From Neisseriaceae bacterium (GTDB lineage: Bacteria; Pseudomonadota; Gammaproteobacteria; Burkholderiales; Neisseriaceae): a stretch of DNA of 11,874 nt. How positions within the stretch are numbered: the stretch's first letter is position 1; every line of letters begins with the position of its first letter. The DNA is taken from the NCBI GenBank assembly GCA_030151665.1, contig JASLDB010000066.1, positions 1 through 11,874 on the forward strand, written 5' to 3'. Shown in pieces: positions 6,789-11,874 of the stretch. The position numbers and the translations under genes are program-made. The notes beneath the pieces are model-generated. The model was not told where the DNA came from and ran no database searches. It was given only the letters and a program-made list of their open reading frames with translations.

Positions 6789-8051
6789 ATGGAAACATCA
6801 AAATCCACATTATCTTTATTGGAATACCCTAAAATCTTTGTTTTAGCGATGCAAGGGCGTTGGCTTTTTGCCATGGCTTTGCTCATTGGCATGGCGATTT
6901 GTTCTTATAATCACATTGTCTTGCCATGGATTTTATTGGGTCAGGTGGCTTTTTTCTTATTAATGGCCAATTTTGCCTTATTGTTATTGAATCACCACAA
7001 CGTCAAAATTTCGTTACTCGTGAATATTGGCTTGATTATTGACACCATTGCCCTGACTGAAGTACTGCTCTTTACTGGTGGCAGTACCAATCCAATGACG
7101 TCTTTGTATTTTTTGCCCATTCTAATGGCAGCATTGGTTTGCACAGTGCGTTTTGCTTGGCTGGTATTTGGTTTGTGCTTGGCAGGTTATTTCTCGCTTT
7201 TCTTTTGGCAATTGCCATTTCCCATTGCCACCAATCAACCTCAAACCGTCTTGCGTATTCACTTAAGCGGCATGTGGCTGACCTTTGCTTTTTCAGCAGC
7301 GATTATTACAGGTTGGATTTCATGGTTAATTCATGCCTTGAGTTTTCGTGACAGCAAACTCAAACGGGCACACCAACAACAACAACAAAATGAGCGCTTA
7401 TTAAGCCTTGGTATTAGTGCGGCGACCTTGGCACATCAGTTATCGACACCCATGAATAATTTATTTTTGCTCCAAGATGAGCTGAAGTACCACCCAGACA
7501 TGCCAAAAGATTGTATTGCCGATTTGGATACCATGCAAAAGCAATTGCTGCTTTGTGCTGAGTCTTTGCAAAAACTAAAAGCCAGCCCACAGATTCACGC
7601 TGAGGCAGTTGATTTATCTTTGGTTTTTGTGGATCAATTGGATCAATGGCGCAATCTACGCCCCAATGTTCGACTTCGTGTCGATAATCGTCTCCCCCAA
7701 GGCATGGCAACCCATATTAATCCTTTATTTTGGTCAGCTTTGTTGAATATTTTGAACAATGCTGCCGATGCGGGCACCAATGAAGTAGAATTAAGCAGTA
7801 TGGTTTTGGCAAAACAGATGTTATGTATTAACATTTACAACCGAAGTGGCCATTTGAGTGCCAGCCAGCTCAAAGAAGCTGGCTTGACCGAGCTGAATTC
7901 CAGCAAACCTGCTGGTATGGGCTTGGGTGTGATGTTGTCACATGCAACATTGGCACACATTGGCGGTAGCGTCACCTTAAAAAACCACAGTGAAGGCGGT
8001 GTACATGCACAAATATTGCTACCACTGTCTTGGGAAAATAAAGCGAAATAA
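6789..8051 (+). CDS. regB: RegB/PrrB/RoxS-type redox sensor histidine kinase
   Basis: This 420-residue protein is a membrane histidine kinase that, in studied relatives, senses the quinone pool and cytoplasmic redox state and phosphorylates RegA. About six membrane helices fill residues 25-182. The loop motif GGSTNPM (97-103) corresponds to the GGxxNPF quinone-site motif of RegB, with Met in place of Phe. The H-box LAHQLSTPMNN carries the phospho-accepting His216. Cys256 lies 40 residues later, matching the spacing I recall between His225 and redox-active Cys265 in Rhodobacter RegB. The N-box ILNNAADAG (321-329) and the glycine-rich GMGLGVML (376-383) form the ATP site. A five-Gln run (196-200) sits in the linker after the last helix. 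regA starts two bases after the stop. Confidence 0.92.
   Translation: METSKSTLSLLEYPKIFVLAMQGRWLFAMALLIGMAICSYNHIVLPWILLGQVAFFLLMANFALLLLNHHNVKISLLVNIGLIIDTIALTEVLLFTGGSTNPMTSLYFLPILMAALVCTVRFAWLVFGLCLAGYFSLFFWQLPFPIATNQPQTVLRIHLSGMWLTFAFSAAIITGWISWLIHALSFRDSKLKRAHQQQQQNERLLSLGISAATLAHQLSTPMNNLFLLQDELKYHPDMPKDCIADLDTMQKQLLLCAESLQKLKASPQIHAEAVDLSLVFVDQLDQWRNLRPNVRLRVDNRLPQGMATHINPLFWSALLNILNNAADAGTNEVELSSMVLAKQMLCINIYNRSGHLSASQLKEAGLTELNSSKPAGMGLGVMLSHATLAHIGGSVTLKNHSEGGVHAQILLPLSWENKAK
7374..7388 (+). repeat. (CAA)5 trinucleotide repeat inside regB
   Basis: Five perfect tandem CAA codons encode Gln196-Gln200 between the last membrane helix and the H-box. Gain or loss of units would keep the frame and change the length of the signalling linker by one residue per unit. 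Confidence 0.8.
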
Positions 8052-8053
8052 GC

Positions 8054-8587
8054 ATGCAAAATTTTTTATTGGTGGATGATAATGAAACCTTGGCTAGCCT
8101 ACTCATTCGTGGATTTGAACGCCAAGCTTGCCATTTAACATGGGCCAAAAATACCGAAGAAGCCCTGAGCCACACAGGCTTGGTGGATGGAATTATCTTG
8201 GACTTGAACTTGGGCGAAGAAAGTGGCTTGCAATTGCTACCTGATTTGGTCAAAAAATTCCCTCACAGCAAAATCATTGTGTTAACGGGTTACGCCAGCA
8301 TTAGCACCGCAGTCAGTGCAGTCAAATTGGGCGCAGTACAATACCTACCCAAACCAGCCAATATTGACACCATTTTACAAGCCTTTCATGCTGATGAAGA
8401 AACCATTGCGGATGTTGCCGCCACGCCTGTACCAGAGGAAATGCCGTCTATTCAGCGTTTGCAATGGGAGCATATTCAATTTGCCTTGCAACAAAATGAT
8501 GGCAATATTTCGGCAACCGCTCGGACATTGAACATGCACCGCCGCACTTTGCAACGTATTTTAAGCAAACACCCTGTTAAAAAATAA
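8054..8587 (+). CDS. regA: RegA/PrrA/RoxR-type response regulator
   Basis: This is the 177-residue partner of the kinase just upstream. RegA-type regulators bind DNA and adjust respiration, electron-sink and energy genes to redox state. The receiver domain (about 1-118) has the acidic pair Asp8-Asp9, the phospho-acceptor Asp50 (IILDLNLGEESG), Thr78 (VLTGYAS) and Lys100 (LPKPAN). A proline-containing hinge (about 123-132) leads to a Fis-like helix-turn-helix at about 138-172. Its sequence WEHIQFALQQNDGNIS and LNMHRRTLQRILSK is very close to the nearly invariant RegA DNA-binding domain, so the recognised sites are probably RegA-like. There is no strong ribosome site, and the two-base gap to regB suggests coupled translation. 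Confidence 0.95.
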   Translation: MQNFLLVDDNETLASLLIRGFERQACHLTWAKNTEEALSHTGLVDGIILDLNLGEESGLQLLPDLVKKFPHSKIIVLTGYASISTAVSAVKLGAVQYLPKPANIDTILQAFHADEETIADVAATPVPEEMPSIQRLQWEHIQFALQQNDGNISATARTLNMHRRTLQRILSKHPVKK

Positions 8588-8607
8588 TCACCCTGAAAGA
8601 CATTTCC

Positions 8608-9582
8608 ATGAAATTATCCCCAGCATTAATCGCTAGCAGCGTGGTTGCTGTTTTATTGGGCGTCGCTGGTTTGGTTTGGACAAGTGATAGTGAGCCTGAC
8701 AAAATTGACCATGCCTTGCAACAGCGTTTTGTTGATATCAAAGGCAAAGTCATTCAAACCCAAGCCTTGGATGACAATTTATACCAGATTCAAGTGTTCT
8801 ATCCCAATGACCAAAGCAAATTTACAGATGCATTTGTGGCCCGTATAAACGACAATGATTTTTTGGAAATCATGGGCACTATCTCGTTTTATAGTCCCAA
8901 ACAGCAATTGGCCTATCAATGCCAAGATGCTGCCGAAGTAGACACCACTTGCACGTATTTTGATGAAAAAGGCAAAAAAACACGCCTAAGCACATTTAAA
9001 CAAGGCATCAAACAAGGTTTAGAAATTACCTACCTTGCCGATGGCTCAGTCAAAACTGAAACCCAGTTTGTCAACAATCTCAAATCGGGCCCATCACGAC
9101 TATATGGTGCCAACGATGAAATGATTGAGGAAAATTACCTCAATGGTGTGTTGCATGGTAAATCATTCAAGCGTTTAAAAGGCATTGTCTTTAATGAAAC
9201 CTTGTTCAACCAAGGGAAAATGGTTTACAGCGCCATGTATTCGAATAAGCAGCAATTGCTATTTATCCAATACTTTAATCAAGGCGAAAACAATAAGCGT
9301 ATTTTCTTTTACCCAGATGGGCAAAAAATGGTAGAAGAAATCAATCCAGCAGACCCCAATCTGCCCGAAGACAGCAAACGTGCATACCAATTGCGTAAAT
9401 GGTATCCCAACGGTCAATTAGCCGCAGAAGTGATTGCTGATGGCAGCGACAAGCCACGCACAGAACAGTATTGGGACAAACACGGCAAGACCGTATCCCA
9501 AATGCCCAGTGCCGACAACTTTATAGAGCCAAGCGATGACAGCGCCTCCGCAGCCAGTACCGAGACCAAAAGCAAATCCTGA
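8608..9582 (+). CDS. MORN-like repeat protein with N-terminal signal or anchor
   Basis: The 324-residue protein starts with a hydrophobic segment (about residues 5-24) that should act as a signal peptide or single anchor; there is no lipobox cysteine, so the rest is probably periplasmic. From about 117 to 295 it has repeated motifs of the MORN_2 / YwqK type, for example YFDEKGKKTRLSTFKQGIKQG, YLADGSVKTETQFVNNLKSG, FYPDGQKMVEE and WYPNGQLAAEV. Such repeats form beta-hairpin ribbons; some YwqK-like proteins are annotated as antitoxins, but nothing here shows a toxin partner. The C-terminus (about 300-324) is Ser/Ala-rich and probably disordered. It follows regA by 20 bases with a modest GAAAGA site and ends at a strong terminator, so it is the last gene of the regBA operon. 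Function unknown. Confidence 0.8.
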   Translation: MKLSPALIASSVVAVLLGVAGLVWTSDSEPDKIDHALQQRFVDIKGKVIQTQALDDNLYQIQVFYPNDQSKFTDAFVARINDNDFLEIMGTISFYSPKQQLAYQCQDAAEVDTTCTYFDEKGKKTRLSTFKQGIKQGLEITYLADGSVKTETQFVNNLKSGPSRLYGANDEMIEENYLNGVLHGKSFKRLKGIVFNETLFNQGKMVYSAMYSNKQQLLFIQYFNQGENNKRIFFYPDGQKMVEEINPADPNLPEDSKRAYQLRKWYPNGQLAAEVIADGSDKPRTEQYWDKHGKTVSQMPSADNFIEPSDDSASAASTETKSKS

Positions 9583-9594
9583 TAAAAAGATATC

Positions 9595-9625
9595 AAAAAG
9601 ACCAATGCCAAATTGGTCTTTTTTT
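9595..9625 (+). terminator. Rho-independent terminator of the regB-regA operon
   Basis: A 12-bp stem (AAAAAGACCAAT at 9595-9606 with ATTGGTCTTTTT at 9612-9623) and a 5-base loop end in a run of T to 9625. It lies 12 bases after the MORN-like gene. Confidence 0.9.
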
Positions 9626-9821
9626 CTGCCTTGTTAATGATTGTAAATCAAGTCTTATCTCCTATGAGAAATAAAACATTCGTAAGAACTCTATATTTTT
9701 ATAGCAAAATACTTAAATTCAACACATACAATGCAATATTTCATAAGTCAATGATAACAATAAGATATTAAATATCCATGCCTAATCCCCAGCTTTTACT
9801 ACTATTTTTTACAGCTGACTC
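9626..9821. other. AT-rich intergenic region before the phosphoethanolamine transferase gene
   Basis: Together with the promoter, this makes a stretch of nearly 300 bases without a gene. It is strongly AT-rich; the line 9661-9720, for example, has 14 G or C in 60. No credible coding frame, RNA gene or insertion element is seen. The one structured element noted is the 13-base palindrome at 9764-9776. Confidence 0.6.
9764..9776. promoter_or_regulatory. 13-base palindrome, possible operator
   Basis: GATATT and AATATC form a perfect inverted repeat around one A. It lies about 45 bases upstream of the -35 element of the next gene, a position suited to a regulator, but palindromes of this kind arise easily in AT-rich DNA. 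Confidence 0.25.
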
Positions 9822-9850
9822 TTAATAACTTATTTACACTTGGTTATAAT
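9822..9850 (+). promoter_or_regulatory. Sigma70-type promoter for the phosphoethanolamine transferase gene
   Basis: An exact TATAAT (9845-9850) is preceded, after 17 bases, by TTAATA (9822-9827), which matches four of six consensus bases. Transcription would start near 9857. The in-frame TTG at 9840 would then lie upstream of the transcript, which argues for a start at 9873 or later. Confidence 0.65.
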
Positions 9851-9872
9851 AGCCTCCCTTTTTAATACAACC

Positions 9873-11468
9873 ATGCAGAAACCACTGAAAAGTATCTGCT
9901 CGTCTTTTCGATCAATAAAACCCATGCTCACTTTTTTAAAACGATTTCTATGTTTTATCTGCCTTTTAGGTCTAACATACTGTATAAATTTTTTCATTTA
10001 TCAAAAAGATTCTAGTGGCCCACATCTTTCTACACTAGCGTTAATCCTACTTGTTGCAGTAACCATTTTGAATCAACACAAATTCATTCGTGTTATAGGT
10101 TATGGGATTTTCTTTGTATGGCTTTTGGAATTATTTTTTATTATCAATTTAAAAGACAATATCCCAATCTCGGTATTGAATTCTATGGTTGAAACCAATA
10201 GTCAAGAAGCCATACCCATGCTATTACACTATTTCATTCGACTGTTTTTACCTGCTATCATCATCATGGGTTTTATACGATATGGCCAAAAGAAATTATT
10301 TCCAAATAAAAAGTTAGCAATATGGTTATTAGTTCTGCCATTGGGGATATATGGTATTAGTATTTATAAAACCATTAATGTCTTCAAATATGGCGATAAG
10401 CGTTTTTATGCTGATATCCAACAAGTTAATGAGGCATTAGGCTATGCACTGGTTATTCGGGAAAGATATCCTGCACTTATTGGTAATATTTACTATCTCA
10501 TGAATGCCAGCAACAAAACGGACCGCTACAGTAATACCCAAAATATACAAACTCTCAATCCTGCAATCACCGGAAAAAACAAGCAAAGCGATAATCCATT
10601 GGTGATATTAATCATGGGGGAGTCATCATCAGTTTCACGTTATAGTAAGTATGGTTACCCAAACCAAACGACACCTAATATGGATAAAATTTTTTCTGCC
10701 AATAATGCTTGTGCTATTTTAAATGCACACTCCAGTGCACCACTAACACGCGATTCTGTTTCCATGAGCTTGGCTTTTCACTCGCCTGAAAATGATGGCA
10801 ATCTTTTTGCCAACCAATCCATTATTGAAATGGCAAAAAACAATGGCTACAAAACTTTTTGGTTAGGTGCTCAACGTCTAAAAGGTATGCATGATTCAAA
10901 ATTTGGTTTTATTGCTAAAAAAAGCAATGTGGTACAACTCGTCAATAAAGATTTAGAATTACCCGCATTATTTGAAAAAGCCATTCAGGATTCTGCATCG
11001 AAGAAATTTATTATTGTTCACCTACATGGTAGCCACCTACCTTATGTCAACTTTGATGAACAGGATAAAAAAGCACTACTTAATGCCGAAGATTATGACT
11101 TAACCATTCACCACACTGATCGCGTTGTGGGTGCCTTAAACAATATTCTGTCAAAAAATCAAAAAAATCATATTCTTATTTACACTTCAGACCATGGTGA
11201 AGTTGTTAATAAAGGACATGGAATTGATGATAATAAGGAACAATTTTTAATCCCCTTCTTATATGCTTCAAGTAATCCTAGCTATAATTGTCAATATCTA
11301 GAATCTTATCGAAATGCTCACGGTTGGATAAGTGGTTTAATGAACAAATATATTCTAGCGGAATTACTGGGCTACACCATTGATCCTGATATAAAAAAAC
11401 GTGAAAAAGCCAATGACCGTATATTAACTGCCAATATTGAAGTTGTGCCTTTTGAACAATTAAAATAG
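9873..11468 (+). CDS. Phosphoethanolamine transferase, EptA-like, membrane enzyme
   Basis: Numbered from the ATG at 9873 the product is 531 residues. The family moves phosphoethanolamine from phosphatidylethanolamine to lipid A, other LOS sugars or, in pathogenic Neisseria, pilin, on the periplasmic side. About five membrane helices (residues 20-168) precede a sulfatase-fold domain. Likely metal and catalytic residues are Glu250 (LIMGESSSVSRYSKYGYP), nucleophile Thr292 (SAPLTRDSVSM), histidines of HLHGSHLPY (about 383-391), Asp440-His441 (TSDHGE) and His449 (KGHG). It differs from classical EptA around the nucleophile (APLTRDS), so the acceptor cannot be named. No Shine-Dalgarno site precedes 9873; the ATG at 9924 is an alternative. 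Base use is more AT-rich than its neighbours (10081-10140 has 16 G or C in 60), compatible with acquisition by transfer. Confidence 0.85.
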   Translation: MQKPLKSICSSFRSIKPMLTFLKRFLCFICLLGLTYCINFFIYQKDSSGPHLSTLALILLVAVTILNQHKFIRVIGYGIFFVWLLELFFIINLKDNIPISVLNSMVETNSQEAIPMLLHYFIRLFLPAIIIMGFIRYGQKKLFPNKKLAIWLLVLPLGIYGISIYKTINVFKYGDKRFYADIQQVNEALGYALVIRERYPALIGNIYYLMNASNKTDRYSNTQNIQTLNPAITGKNKQSDNPLVILIMGESSSVSRYSKYGYPNQTTPNMDKIFSANNACAILNAHSSAPLTRDSVSMSLAFHSPENDGNLFANQSIIEMAKNNGYKTFWLGAQRLKGMHDSKFGFIAKKSNVVQLVNKDLELPALFEKAIQDSASKKFIIVHLHGSHLPYVNFDEQDKKALLNAEDYDLTIHHTDRVVGALNNILSKNQKNHILIYTSDHGEVVNKGHGIDDNKEQFLIPFLYASSNPSYNCQYLESYRNAHGWISGLMNKYILAELLGYTIDPDIKKREKANDRILTANIEVVPFEQLK

Positions 11469-11487
11469 CAGTGCATACTGATGGTAA

Positions 11488-11516
11488 AAAAAGCGACCTA
11501 TATTAGGTCGCTTTTT
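11488..11516. terminator. Bidirectional terminator between the transferase gene and mutS
   Basis: A 13-bp perfect stem (11488-11500 with 11504-11516, core AGCGACCTA/TAGGTCGCT) around a 3-base loop has A on the left and T on the right, so it serves both converging genes. It begins 19 bases after the transferase stop and 13 bases beyond the mutS stop. Confidence 0.9.
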
Positions 11517-11529
11517 CTATATCAATCGC

Positions 11530-11874
11530 TTACATCAAGTCTTTTAATGCATACAATGCCGCCAATGCATCTCTTGGGCTAAGTTCATCGGGGTTGATAC
11601 TGGATAGTTTTTCCCAAACAGCCACTTGTTCTATCGAAGATGTCGGTGTGGTGGCTTCGGACTCATAATGGTCTTCTTCGGCTTCTTCATCCCAAATTTG
11701 GCTAAAAATATCCATTTGTGGCTGATTGTCAGCGACCGATGCTTCTAGTGCTTGTAGGTGTTTTTGGGCTGCACTCAATGCTCGCTTGGGCAAGCCTGCT
11801 AATTTTGCCACGGCAATACCATAACTTTTGTTTGCAGGCCCTGCTTCAACATGGTGCAAAAACACAATGTCTTG
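11530..11874 (-). CDS. mutS: DNA mismatch repair protein MutS, C-terminal end (start outside window)
   Basis: The reverse strand encodes the last 114 residues of MutS, which recognises mismatches and uses ATP to recruit MutL. The frame is open to the right edge, where it reads QDIVFLHHVEAGPANKSYG, the conserved segment near the end of the ATPase domain, followed by IAVAKLAGLPKRAL. A variable acidic linker (about residues 45-80 of the visible part, rich in Glu and Asp) precedes the tail SPRDALAALYALKDLM. This tail matches the small C-terminal oligomerisation domain of E. coli MutS (TPRQALEWIYRLKSL). The GTG at 11863-11865 is an internal valine, not a start. The gene is intact as far as it can be seen. 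Confidence 0.95.
   Translation of the reverse strand, partial: QDIVFLHHVEAGPANKSYGIAVAKLAGLPKRALSAAQKHLQALEASVADNQPQMDIFSQIWDEEAEEDHYESEATTPTSSIEQVAVWEKLSSINPDELSPRDALAALYALKDLM

Noticed and set aside
9840..9872. TTG start for the phosphoethanolamine transferase
   Set aside because: The codon lies upstream of the -10 box, so it would not be in the transcript made from the promoter seen here.
11863..11865. GTG as start of a short - strand protein
   Set aside because: The frame continues to the window edge with conserved MutS residues, so this is an internal valine codon.

Overview
The window looks like ordinary chromosome from a moderately AT-rich proteobacterium, most likely a betaproteobacterium of the Neisseriales or a relative. 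This rests on the short-form HisG next to HisD, the RegB/RegA redox two-component pair, an EptA-like phosphoethanolamine transferase, and a MutS of the usual proteobacterial type. The genus assignment is inference. I found no copy of the known Neisseriaceae DNA-uptake dialects that I could recall. There is no phage, transposase, integrase or CRISPR array.

Left part (1-5536, all + strand): the 3' portion of a Sco1/SenC copper protein gene, a small three-helix membrane protein, hisG, a PIN/NYN-type putative nuclease with three apparent C-terminal winged-helix-like repeats, hisD, metF and a putative lipoprotein. The spacing is operon-like, but a good rho-independent terminator lies between hisG and the PIN gene. 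The two his genes catalyse the first and last steps of histidine synthesis. MetF feeds methionine synthesis. No hisZ, the partner that short HisG needs, is present here.

Middle part (5537-6645): a well-formed sigma70 promoter drives an unrecognised 243-residue protein. This gene converges on an initiator tRNA-fMet gene on the - strand. The tRNA has a perfect consensus promoter (TTGACA, 17 bp, TATAAT) and a shared, bidirectional terminator.

Right part (6646-9625): regB, regA and a MORN-like repeat protein form an apparent three-gene operon closed by a strong terminator. The RegB homologue keeps the features tied to redox sensing: the H-box histidine, a cysteine 40 residues after it, and a GGxxNP quinone-site motif. 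It should therefore act as a redox- or quinone-responsive global regulator.

End (9626-11874): an AT-rich intergenic stretch with a TATAAT promoter leads into a divergent phosphoethanolamine transferase of the alkaline-phosphatase/sulfatase superfamily. It converges, across a bidirectional terminator, on the C-terminal end of mutS, which runs off the right edge.

The least explained items are the PIN plus repeat protein inside the his neighbourhood, the 243-residue orphan, and the MORN-like protein tied to RegBA. Nothing here amounts to a clearly new biological system.
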